From an uncultured Clostridia bacterium (GTDB lineage: Bacteria; Bacillota; Clostridia; Oscillospirales; Oscillospiraceae), in NCBI GenBank assembly GCA_937892865.1, contig CALBJG010000136.1:1-21112 (forward strand): 21,112 bases of DNA. The letters are read 5' to 3'. Position 1 is the first letter of the stretch. Each line of letters opens with the position of its first letter. The translations under genes were made by a program, and so were the position numbers. Below the pieces are notes generated by a model. That model searched no databases, had not been told where the DNA came from, and was given only the letters and a program-made list of their open reading frames with translations. This document shows, one piece after another, positions 1-5,947 of this stretch.

Positions 1-754
1 TGCACTGCTTGACTTCCTTCTGGCTCAGATTGTCGATCTTGACGAAGGGAGCCAGATAGGTATCGAAGGAGGAGAATGCCTGGGCGCCGGCCCATTCGTT
101 CTGCATGATGCCCAGGAAGTTGACCATCTGGTTGCACAGGGTGGAGAGGTGGCTTGCAGGAGAAGAGGTGATCTTACCGGGAACGCCGCCCAGGCCTTCC
201 TGGATCAACTGCTTCAAAGACCAACCTGCGCAGTAGCCGGTGAGCATACTCAAATCGTGCAGATGCAACGCAGCGGAGCGGTGGGCCTCGGCGATCTCAG
301 GATCGTAGATCTCGGAGAGCCAGTAGTTAGCGGTGATAGCGCCGGAGTTAGAAAGGATCAGACCGCCGACGGAATAGGTAACGGTGGAGTTTTCCTTCAC
401 GCGCCAGTCGTTGATCTTCAGGTAGCCGTCTACCAGGTCCTTGTAGTTCAGCAGAGCGGAGTTGACATTGCGGATCTTCTCACGCTGCTTACGGTACAGA
501 ATGTAAGCCTTCGCTACATCGGCATAGCCGGCAGCAGACAGAACGCTTTCCACGCTGTCCTGAATGTCTTCCACGGCGATGACGCCGTCTTTGATCTTGC
601 TGCTGAAGTCGGAAGTGACCTGCAGAGCCAACATATTGATGATGCTGATATGGTATTCACGGTTAACTGCTTCGAATGCTTTGATCATAGCGGCGCTAAT
701 CTTGGAAACATCAAATTCCACGGTGCCGCCGTCACGTTTCATTACGCGATACAT
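1..754 (-). CDS. nrdD: Anaerobic (class III) ribonucleoside-triphosphate reductase, N-terminal part
   Basis: Glycyl-radical enzyme that reduces ribonucleotides to deoxyribonucleotides without oxygen. The gene runs off the left edge: 251 N-terminal residues are visible and the glycyl-radical C-terminus is outside the window. Residues 1-95 read as an ATP-cone allosteric domain (MYRVMKRDGG start, then an AVEDIQDSVESVL helix). The NrdD catalytic domain follows, with the family segments RVKENSTVTYSVGGL (118-132) and LHLHDLSMLTGYCAGWSL (163-180), the latter holding Cys175. The start is the ATG at 752-754, preceded by AGGAGGA (761-767). Its own promoter and operator-like sites lie at 780-923, so it is probably transcribed separately from nrdG, although read-through from nrdG is possible because I see only a weak terminator. 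Recognition rests on remembered family motifs and is firm. Confidence 0.95.
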   Translation of the reverse strand, partial: MYRVMKRDGGTVEFDVSKISAAMIKAFEAVNREYHISIINMLALQVTSDFSSKIKDGVIAVEDIQDSVESVLSAAGYADVAKAYILYRKQREKIRNVNSALLNYKDLVDGYLKINDWRVKENSTVTYSVGGLILSNSGAITANYWLSEIYDPEIAEAHRSAALHLHDLSMLTGYCAGWSLKQLIQEGLGGVPGKITSSPASHLSTLCNQMVNFLGIMQNEWAGAQAFSSFDTYLAPFVKIDNLSQKEVKQC

Positions 755-778
755 ATTTTTTCCTCCTATTTTCAGATA

Positions 779-841
779 AATACAGGCACTGCCCAAAAGC
801 GCGCAGAATGCCTGCGAGATTTACGCGACAGTGCCTGTATT
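779..841 (-). repeat. Inverted repeats in the nrdD leader (CAGTGCCTG family)
   Basis: Two 13-nt arms (AATACAGGCACTG at 779-791 and its exact reverse complement at 829-841) enclose 37 nt. Each arm is itself a near-dyad of the form ACAG-GCA-CTGT. A third related copy, CAGAATGCCTG (804-814), lies between them inside a CGCAG/CTGCG hairpin. The upstream arm overlaps the -10 element and the predicted start of nrdD transcription. The set could be repressor half-sites or a structured leader RNA; I cannot tell which. Confidence 0.6.
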
Positions 842-867
842 ATAACGCGGCTATACTCGTTTGTCAA
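839..867 (-). promoter_or_regulatory. Consensus sigma-A-type promoter of nrdD
   Basis: On the minus strand TTGACA (862-867) and TATAAT (839-844) are separated by exactly 17 bp, both full consensus. The predicted transcription start is near 832, giving a leader of about 78 nt before the nrdD ATG. Confidence 0.85.
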
Positions 868-874
868 TACTAAA

Positions 875-890
875 AAACAATATATTGGGA
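875..890. promoter_or_regulatory. NrdR-box-like site, promoter-proximal
   Basis: The sequence AAACAATATATTGGGA matches the published 16-bp NrdR palindrome (ACACWATATATWGTGT) at 13 of 16 positions, with a perfect CAATATATTG core. It lies just upstream of the nrdD -35 element. NrdR is an ATP-cone repressor of ribonucleotide reductase genes in most bacteria. Its gene is not in this window. Confidence 0.6.
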
Positions 891-907
891 ATATTTTTTA
901 TTTTCAA

Positions 908-923
908 ACACAATATGTTGTGG
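908..923. promoter_or_regulatory. NrdR-box-like site, promoter-distal
   Basis: The sequence ACACAATATGTTGTGG matches the NrdR consensus at 14 of 16 positions. It is separated from the proximal box by 17 bp (33 bp centre to centre, about three helical turns), close to the paired arrangement known for NrdR operators. It abuts the nrdG stop codon. Confidence 0.62.
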
Positions 924-924
924 T

Positions 925-1632
925 TTACTCCAAACCACGGATTTGCACCGATTTTACATAGGGGGCGGCGGAATCTGCCATTTCGTGGAGTTTTTCTGCT
1001 GTGGGCGTGTGTAGTCCGCCGGAAAGCACAGTATCTCTGTCCACATAAGGCTGAATGAACAGCCGCTTGGCTTTCCGGGCAGGATCTAACCCTTGTAACC
1101 ACTGTCCGATCTGAACAAAAGAGGCCGCATCATGAAGTTCGTCTGCTACCGTGGTACGGAATTCATAGTCCACTTGATCTGTCAGCAGGTAGCGGACGCT
1201 CTCCTCTATCTTTTCCAGTGTCATATTGGGAATGCCGGCTGTTTTGCCGTAAAGGTCGGGGCTGTTTTTAATGTCCATTGCCACATAGTCCAGCAGCCCT
1301 TCCGCCACCAATTCTTTCAGCACATCCGGACGGCTGCCGTTGGTATCCAATTTTACCAGGTAACCCAGATCCTTTATTTTCCGGATCAGATCCGGCAGGT
1401 CTTTCTGCAAAGTCGGCTCGCCGCCGGTGATACACACAGCGTCCAGCAGCCCCACACGCTTCTTTAAAAAAGCAAGAAGTGTCTCTTCGCTGATCGGCTC
1501 CGGGCCTTCCTTGCCCAAAAGGTCAGAATTATGGCAAAAGGGGCAGCGGAAATTACAGCCCTGGGTAAAAATCGTGCAGGCTACCTTTCCCGGATAGTCC
1601 AAAAGGGTCATTTTTTGCAAACCGGCTATCAT
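925..1632 (-). CDS. nrdG: Anaerobic ribonucleotide reductase activating protein (radical SAM)
   Basis: Radical-SAM activase that uses a [4Fe-4S] cluster and S-adenosylmethionine to put the glycyl radical on NrdD. The 235-residue protein has the cluster motif C26-x3-C30-x2-C33 in TQGCNFRCPFCHN, followed by ITGGEPTLQ (SAM-contacting GGEP) and LDTNGSRPD. The N-terminal GLQKMTLLDYPGKVACTIF is typical of the NrdG2 subtype (TIGR02495 type) rather than the shorter E. coli NrdG. The start is the ATG at 1630-1632 with GGAG about 9 nt upstream. It lies 18 bp after the upstream flavoprotein gene, so it is probably the last gene of the trxB transcript. nrdD follows in the same direction but with its own promoter. 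Confidence 0.93.
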   Translation of the reverse strand: MIAGLQKMTLLDYPGKVACTIFTQGCNFRCPFCHNSDLLGKEGPEPISEETLLAFLKKRVGLLDAVCITGGEPTLQKDLPDLIRKIKDLGYLVKLDTNGSRPDVLKELVAEGLLDYVAMDIKNSPDLYGKTAGIPNMTLEKIEESVRYLLTDQVDYEFRTTVADELHDAASFVQIGQWLQGLDPARKAKRLFIQPYVDRDTVLSGGLHTPTAEKLHEMADSAAPYVKSVQIRGLE

Positions 1633-1650
1633 ATCTTTATCTCCATTCTT

Positions 1651-3018
1651 TTAATCGGGAAATTCCCAAAGGGTCTCCCGGATGATCTCGCTGACGGTGG
1701 GATGGGGGAAAATGATCTGCCGGGCATCATTGACCCGCATCTGCATCTCCAGCATTTCCGCCGCGCCCCAAATGATCTCCCCGGTATAGGCGCCGATCAT
1801 ATGGACGCCCAAAACCGTACGGCGTTTTTTATCAATTAAAATCTTGCACAGACCGTCTGCGCCCTCGTTTTCCGCCACAAAACGGCCGGAGTAGCGCATA
1901 GACAGTTTGGCTACTTCGTATTCCATACCCTTTTCCCGGCATTCTTCCTCGGTCTTGCCCACGGAAGCGATCTCCGGCTGGGTGTAGATCACAGAGGGGT
2001 TGGCGTGGTAGCGCATCGTATCCTGTTTTCCGGTAAGATCGTTCACCGCCACCTCCGCCTCCCGGTAGGCGGTATGGGCCAGCATATGATGGCCGTTCAC
2101 ATCGCCGATGGCGTAAACGCCGGGTACATTGGTACGGCAGAATGTGTCGGTGGGGATCCCCTTGGGGCTGAAATTGACACCCACGGTCTCCAGGCCCAGA
2201 TTTTCCACATTGGCTTTTCTGCCGATGGACAGCAGCACTTTGTCTGCTTCCACTGTCACCTGCTTGCCGTCAGGGGCTTCCGCGGTGACACTGCCCGGGG
2301 CAACGGACAGACACTTATGTCCCAAAAGGAATGTAACGCCCTTCTTTTCCAGTTCTTTTTGCAAAAGTCCGGCAATTTCCCGGTCTGTTGCGCCGGCGAT
2401 ATGGTCCAGCATTTCCACAACCGTCACTTTTGAACCAACCGTTGCATAGTAAGCCGCCATTTCCAAACCGATAACACCGCCGCCAATGACGGTCAGTTTC
2501 CCGGGGATCTCCTGCAAGTCCAAAATCTCCCGGTTGGTCAGCACGAAATCGCCAAAGTTTTCCCGGATGCCGGGAATGGGCGGCACCGCCGGGGAAGACC
2601 CGGTGGCGACGATCAGATTTTGGGCGGTATATGCCTGCCCAGCGGCAGAAACGGTAAATCCATCGGCGGTCTTGCCGGTAATTTCTGCTGTTTCCATCAC
2701 CACGGTGACCCCGTGGGCTTTCATTTTGGCTTTCACACCGGAAACCAGCGCCCGGACAACTCTGTCCTTGCGCCCTACCACTTTCTTTTGGTCGATGGTG
2801 ACATTTTGGCAGGACACGCCGTAAAGGTCGCTGTGCAGAGCGTGTTCATAAGTCTTTGCGGAATTGAGCAGCGCTTTGGAGGGGATACAGCCTTCGTTGA
2901 GGCACACGCCGCCTAAAGCGCGTTTTTCAAAGAGCAGGGTCTTCTTTCCTGCCCGGGCAGCCCGCTCCGCCGCCAGGTAGCCGCCGGGACCGCCGCCGAT
3001 CACGATCACATCATACAT
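1651..3018 (-). CDS. lpdA: Dihydrolipoamide dehydrogenase-like FAD/NAD disulfide oxidoreductase
   Basis: Class I flavoprotein disulfide reductase, 455 aa, normal length for lipoamide dehydrogenase (E3). Visible elements are the FAD-binding GGGPGG (8-13), the redox-active pair Cys39/Cys44 in GGVCLNEGCIPSK, an NAD-binding GGGVIGLEMA, the second FAD motif YAIGDVNGHHMLAHTA, and the C-terminal catalytic pair His439/Glu444 in HPTVSE. The CxxxxC spacing and the HPTxSE end distinguish it from thioredoxin reductase. No 2-oxo acid dehydrogenase or glycine-cleavage genes are nearby, so the lipoyl partner is unknown. It starts 5 bp after the trxB stop, with its AGGAGG inside the last trxB codons, which implies translational coupling. 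A mercuric- or other disulfide-reductase-like substrate cannot be excluded. Confidence 0.88.
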   Translation of the reverse strand: MYDVIVIGGGPGGYLAAERAARAGKKTLLFEKRALGGVCLNEGCIPSKALLNSAKTYEHALHSDLYGVSCQNVTIDQKKVVGRKDRVVRALVSGVKAKMKAHGVTVVMETAEITGKTADGFTVSAAGQAYTAQNLIVATGSSPAVPPIPGIRENFGDFVLTNREILDLQEIPGKLTVIGGGVIGLEMAAYYATVGSKVTVVEMLDHIAGATDREIAGLLQKELEKKGVTFLLGHKCLSVAPGSVTAEAPDGKQVTVEADKVLLSIGRKANVENLGLETVGVNFSPKGIPTDTFCRTNVPGVYAIGDVNGHHMLAHTAYREAEVAVNDLTGKQDTMRYHANPSVIYTQPEIASVGKTEEECREKGMEYEVAKLSMRYSGRFVAENEGADGLCKILIDKKRRTVLGVHMIGAYTGEIIWGAAEMLEMQMRVNDARQIIFPHPTVSEIIRETLWEFPD

Positions 3019-3023
3019 ATAGG

Positions 3024-3941
3024 CTAACCTCCTATAAAATGTTCCGCCTGATAGGCCGCCACCGCGCCGTCTGCCGTAGCAGTGACGATCTGCCGTAATT
3101 CTTTCGTCCGCACATCACCGGCGACATAAACGCCGGGAATGTTCGTTTTTGTGGTTTCATCGGCTACAATATAGCCGTTTTTATCCAAAATAAGTTGGTC
3201 TTTTACCAACGCTGTGGCAGGATCTCTGCCGATACTGACGAACAAACCGTGGCAAGGGATCGTTTGGGACTCCCCGGACACCGTGTTTTTTACCATTATA
3301 CCAGTCAGCCGCTCCCCGCGCAACAGTTTTTCTACGGTGCTGTTCCACACAAACATCACATTGGGGGCAGATTCCAGTTGATTCCGGTAGATCCGTTCCG
3401 CCCGGAGGGTGTCTCTCCGGTGAACCAGGATCACCTTTTCTGCCACACGGCTTAAAAGTAACGCATCTGCCGCGGCGCTGTTGCCGCCACCGACCACCAC
3501 TACCGTCTTGCCCCGGTAGAACATACCGTCGCAGTGGGCGCAGTAACTGACACCCATACCGGTAAGCGCTTCCTCGTCGGGCAGGCCCAGTTTTTTGGGG
3601 GTTGCCCCCGAGGCATAGATCACCGTTTTGGCTTCCACCGTGCCGGTGCGGGTATGGATCTTTTTGATTTCGCCGGCAAGTTCCAAACTTTCCACCTGGG
3701 TCAGTATGGTTTCTGCGCCAAACCGCTCTGCGCCTTTGCGCATATCCTGCCCCAAAGTAAATCCGTCCACCCCATTGGGGAATCCGGGATAATTATCGAT
3801 CTCCGTGGTCAGCGCCATCTGTCCGCCGGCTGCCATTTTTTCCAAAACCACAACGGAAAGGCCTGCCCGGGCAGCGTACAGCGCCGCCGTATATCCGGCG
3901 GGGCCGCCGCCAATGACCGCCACATCGTAAAGTTTTCTCAT
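3024..3941 (-). CDS. trxB: Thioredoxin reductase
   Basis: NADPH-dependent low-molecular-weight thioredoxin reductase, 305 aa, standard length. FAD motif GGGPAGY (11-17), redox-active Cys134/Cys137 in SYCAHCDG (the usual CATC has His in place of Thr), NADPH motif GGGNSAAADA, the HRRDTLRAE segment that favours NADPH over NADH, and the C-terminal VYVAGDVRTKELRQ. The ATG at 3939-3941 follows GGAGGG (3948-3953). It is the first gene of the run trxB-lpdA-nrdG. Its upstream region carries a TGTGA-N5-TCAC palindrome shared with the divergent Crp/Fnr gene. It should keep thioredoxin (4769-5074) reduced, and perhaps through it NrdD. Confidence 0.95.
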   Translation of the reverse strand: MRKLYDVAVIGGGPAGYTAALYAARAGLSVVVLEKMAAGGQMALTTEIDNYPGFPNGVDGFTLGQDMRKGAERFGAETILTQVESLELAGEIKKIHTRTGTVEAKTVIYASGATPKKLGLPDEEALTGMGVSYCAHCDGMFYRGKTVVVVGGGNSAAADALLLSRVAEKVILVHRRDTLRAERIYRNQLESAPNVMFVWNSTVEKLLRGERLTGIMVKNTVSGESQTIPCHGLFVSIGRDPATALVKDQLILDKNGYIVADETTKTNIPGVYVAGDVRTKELRQIVTATADGAVAAYQAEHFIGG

Positions 3942-3970
3942 AATGAGCCCTCCTTTTATACCTTTTATTT

Positions 3971-3981
3971 ATTATAGTATA
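3971..3981 (-). promoter_or_regulatory. trxB promoter, activator-dependent type
   Basis: Reading leftwards, GGTATACTATAAT gives two overlapping -10 candidates: TATACT (3976-3981) and TATAAT (3971-3976). No good -35 is present at 17 bp. The palindrome centred at 4010 would sit near -41 for the TATACT start, the classic class II activator position. Confidence 0.55.
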
Positions 3982-4003
3982 CCCCGCATCGGATTCTTTT
4001 TCT

Positions 4004-4016
4004 GTGATATTATCAC
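4004..4016. promoter_or_regulatory. Crp/Fnr-type operator between trxB and the regulator gene
   Basis: Perfect palindrome GTGATATTATCAC (half sites TGTGA and TCACC, 5-bp gap). It lies just upstream of the regulator's -35 and about 29 bp from the trxB -10 candidate, so one site could serve both divergent promoters. Confidence 0.6.
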
Positions 4017-4019
4017 CAA

Positions 4020-4048
4020 TTGACAATACCCATACGGAATTGTATACT
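4020..4048 (+). promoter_or_regulatory. Promoter of the Crp/Fnr regulator gene
   Basis: TTGACA (4020-4025), a 17-bp spacer and TATACT (4043-4048). The start is predicted near 4055, leaving a leader of about 24 nt with AAGGAGG (4064-4070). Confidence 0.8.
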
Positions 4049-4078
4049 TTACTATATAAATGTAAGGAGGTGACTTGG

Positions 4079-4738
4079 GTGGAACTTAAGGATTTCTTTC
4101 CCTTTTGGGACAAACTGTCCCCGGAGCGGCAGGCGCAACTGCAGGATGTGATCCATCCCTACAAGGTCGCCGCCGGCACTGTACTGCACAACGGGCAGAT
4201 GGACTGTCTGGGGCTGGTGCTGATCAAGTCCGGTCAGTTGCGGGTATACACACTCTCTGCCGAGGGGCGGGAGGTCACCCTCTATCGGCTCTTTGACCGG
4301 GATATCTGCCTCTTTTCCGCCTCATGTGTGATGCCGGATGTGCAGTTTGATGTGGTGATCGAAACGGAAAAAGACTGCGATCTGCTTATCGTGCCTTCCT
4401 GCCTTTTCAAAGATCTGATGCAGGAGTCCGCTCCCGTCGCCAACTATGCCAATGCCCTGATCTCCAGCCGGTTTTCTGAAGTCATGTGGCTGATGGAGCA
4501 AGTTATGTGGCGCAGTTTTGACAAACGGCTCGCCGCCTTTTTGCTGGAAGAGAGCAATTTGGAAAATTCCGTCAGTTTGAAGATCACCCACGAACGCATC
4601 GCCAACCATATGGGCACTGCCCGGGAAGTGGTCACCCGGATGCTCCGGTATTTCCAAAGCGAAGGGATGGTCGCCCTCACCCGTGGCGCTGTAGAACTGA
4701 CAGACATCAAAAAACTGCAAACTTTGCAAGACGCATAA
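4079..4738 (+). CDS. Crp/Fnr-family transcriptional regulator
   Basis: 219-residue regulator: N-terminal cyclic-nucleotide-binding-like beta-roll (about 25-115), a dimerisation helix (about 118-150) and a C-terminal winged helix-turn-helix (ITHERIANHMGTAREVVTRMLR, 169-190, split by its turn). The recognition helix carries Arg182, Glu183 and Arg187 in the RExxxR spacing that E. coli CRP uses for TGTGA, which fits the TGTGA palindromes beside trxB and trxA. The N-terminal Cys cluster of oxygen-sensing FNR is absent; the five cysteines (43, 77, 83, 100, 108) lie within the sensor domain, so the signal is unknown. I chose the GTG at 4079 because AGGAGG (4065-4070) sits 8 nt upstream; the longer reading frame from 4004 would translate through the promoter. 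It is flanked by trxB and trxA, so a redox role is inferred. Confidence 0.88.
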   Translation: MELKDFFPFWDKLSPERQAQLQDVIHPYKVAAGTVLHNGQMDCLGLVLIKSGQLRVYTLSAEGREVTLYRLFDRDICLFSASCVMPDVQFDVVIETEKDCDLLIVPSCLFKDLMQESAPVANYANALISSRFSEVMWLMEQVMWRSFDKRLAAFLLEESNLENSVSLKITHERIANHMGTAREVVTRMLRYFQSEGMVALTRGAVELTDIKKLQTLQDA

Positions 4739-4766
4739 AACCCCAAGGAAGACCCTTGGGGTTTTT
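4737..4766. terminator. Bidirectional terminator between the regulator and trxA
   Basis: Stem CCCCAAGG (4741-4748) / CCTTGGGG (4754-4761) with loop AAGAC, flanked by A-run and T-run, serving the converging regulator (+) and trxA (-) genes. Confidence 0.9.
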
Positions 4767-4768
4767 CT

Positions 4769-5074
4769 TTAGAACAGATTCAGAATATGCTCTTTCGGTT
4801 GCGCGCCGATGGTCTTATTGGCGATCTGGCCGTCCTTGAACACCAGCAGTGTGGGAATGGTGGTAATGCCGTAACGGATGGCCAGTTCCGGCTCTTCGTC
4901 CACATTTGCCTTGCAGACTTTGATATCTTCCCGCTCCTCAGCGATCTCATCTACGATGGGACCGACCATGCGGCAAGGTCCGCACCAGGGCGCCCAAAAA
5001 TCCAAAAGTACAGGTCTGTCGCTTTGCAACACTTCCTGCTCAAAATTATTCTTTGTAACTTGAACAACTGCCAT
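4769..5074 (-). CDS. trxA: Thioredoxin
   Basis: Small thiol-disulfide carrier, 101 aa, normal thioredoxin length. It has the active site WCGPC in DFWAPWCGPCRM and the cis-proline segment GITTIPTLLVF. The start ATG at 5072-5074 follows AGGAGG. It is on the same strand as trxB but on its own transcript, between a bidirectional terminator and a promoter region at 5120-5196. It is the expected substrate of TrxB and a possible electron donor to the ribonucleotide reductase encoded in the same block. Confidence 0.97.
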   Translation of the reverse strand: MAVVQVTKNNFEQEVLQSDRPVLLDFWAPWCGPCRMVGPIVDEIAEEREDIKVCKANVDEEPELAIRYGITTIPTLLVFKDGQIANKTIGAQPKEHILNLF

Positions 5075-5119
5075 AATATTTCCTCCTTTTGCCCCGTAGG
5101 GCTTTTGTTCTTCACCGAT

Positions 5120-5160
5120 AGGATACCGTATTTTCGGGATTCTATCTGTGACAAAATCAC
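5120..5160 (-). promoter_or_regulatory. trxA operator and activator-type promoter (P2)
   Basis: Palindrome GTGACAAAATCAC (5148-5160; flanks give TGTGA-N5-TCACA) followed after exactly 20 nt by GGTATCCTAT, whose TATCCT (5120-5125) would be the -10. The trxB region has the same layout: palindrome, 20 nt, GGTATACTAT. Both share TCACAGA and GAATCC downstream of the palindrome. Confidence 0.5.
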
Positions 5161-5167
5161 AAAAAAC

Positions 5168-5196
5168 ATTATACTTTAAGCCGTTTCCTTTTGCAA
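5168..5196 (-). promoter_or_regulatory. trxA upstream promoter (P1)
   Basis: TTGCAA (5191-5196), 17 bp, TATAAT (5168-5173). Its start, near 5161, is immediately before the palindrome at 5148-5160, so regulator binding there would block this promoter. Confidence 0.6.
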
Positions 5197-5250
5197 GGTG
5201 CCGTTTTTTCCATTTTTCGAAAATTTTTTAATAAATATTGAATGAAACAG

Positions 5251-5279
5251 GTGACATTTTGTCAAAAATGTGATATATT
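5251..5279 (+). promoter_or_regulatory. Promoter of the xpt-bmpA-nup operon
   Basis: GTGACA (5251-5256), 17 bp, TATATT (5274-5279) preceded by an extended -10 TGA. The overlapping GTGATATATTCAA (5271-5283 region) partly resembles the TGTGA-N5-TCAC sites. The predicted leader is only about 22 nt. Confidence 0.65.
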
Positions 5280-5307
5280 CAATCTGTATTTGTGGGAGGT
5301 GGCGCTT

Positions 5308-5895
5308 ATGAATTTTCTGGAACAGCGGATTTTAAAAGACGGTATCGTCAAGCCCGGCAATGTACTGAAAGTGGACAGTTTTCTGAACCATCAGATGGAC
5401 ATCGCCCTTTTGGATCAGATCGGCGCAGAATTCAAGCGCCGCTTTGCGAATAAGCCCATCACAAAGGTGCTGACCATCGAAGCCTCCGGCATCGCCATCG
5501 CCTATCCCGTAGCCCGGGAATTCGGTGTGCCGCTGGTATTTGCCAAGAAATCCAAGTCCATTAACATTGATGGGGATATGTATGTGGCAGAGGTGGAGTC
5601 CTTTACCCACAAGAACAAAAACACCGTGATCGTATCCAAGAAATTTTTAAGCCCCGAGGATCGTGTTCTGATCATCGATGACTTCCTGGCCAACGGATGC
5701 GCCCTGCAGGGTCTTATCTCTATCGTGGAATCTTCCGGCGCCACTGTGGAAGGCCTGGGCATCGCCATTGAAAAGGGTTTCCAGGACGGCGGTTACCGGA
5801 TCCGCAATTTGGGTTACCAGCTGGAGTCCCTTGCCATCGTGGATGCGATGGATCCCATTGAAGGCACTATCACCTTCCGGGAACAAAACAAGTAA
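5308..5895 (+). CDS. xpt: Xanthine phosphoribosyltransferase
   Basis: Converts xanthine (and weakly guanine) with PRPP into the nucleotide in purine salvage. The 195-residue protein matches Bacillus Xpt along its length: LKVDSFLNHQMD (21-32), TIEASGIA, the PRPP-binding VLIIDDFLANG and the C-terminal IEKGFQDGG. The reading frame is open further upstream, but the ATG at 5308 has GGAGGT (5295-5300) at proper spacing and matches the family N-terminus; the upstream extension would run through the promoter. It is followed after 52 bp by the nucleoside-binding lipoprotein gene with no strong terminator between, so it probably heads a five-gene salvage operon: the transporter imports nucleosides or bases and Xpt traps the base. 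No guanine riboswitch is seen in front of it. Confidence 0.95.
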   Translation: MNFLEQRILKDGIVKPGNVLKVDSFLNHQMDIALLDQIGAEFKRRFANKPITKVLTIEASGIAIAYPVAREFGVPLVFAKKSKSINIDGDMYVAEVESFTHKNKNTVIVSKKFLSPEDRVLIIDDFLANGCALQGLISIVESSGATVEGLGIAIEKGFQDGGYRIRNLGYQLESLAIVDAMDPIEGTITFREQNK

Positions 5896-5917
5896 TTAAA
5901 GCCGCAAAGACTTTAAT
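5895..5917 (+). repeat. Weak hairpin between xpt and the lipoprotein gene
   Basis: ATTAAAG (5895-5901) and CTTTAAT (5911-5917) can form a 7-bp stem overlapping the xpt stop. It is AU-rich and has no U-tract, so it is at most a mild attenuator or an mRNA processing site. Confidence 0.3.
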
Positions 5918-5947
5918 ATAAAACAACTTTTTAGGAGGCATTTTCCA

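Noticed and set aside
782..838. Adenosylcobalamin or other known riboswitch in the nrdD leader
   Set aside because: The predicted leader is only about 78 nt and I see no B12-box or other known aptamer signature.
149..961. 270-codon plus-strand frame at the left end
   Set aside because: It is antisense to nrdD and crosses the nrdD promoter. It has no family similarity that I can see.
4004..4078. Longer N-terminus for the Crp/Fnr protein from the GTG at 4004
   Set aside because: This stretch contains the operator, a consensus promoter and the AGGAGG of the GTG start at 4079.
5242..5307. Longer N-terminus for Xpt from the ATG at 5242
   Set aside because: It lies upstream of and through the promoter. 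The ATG at 5308 has a ribosome binding site and matches the family length.
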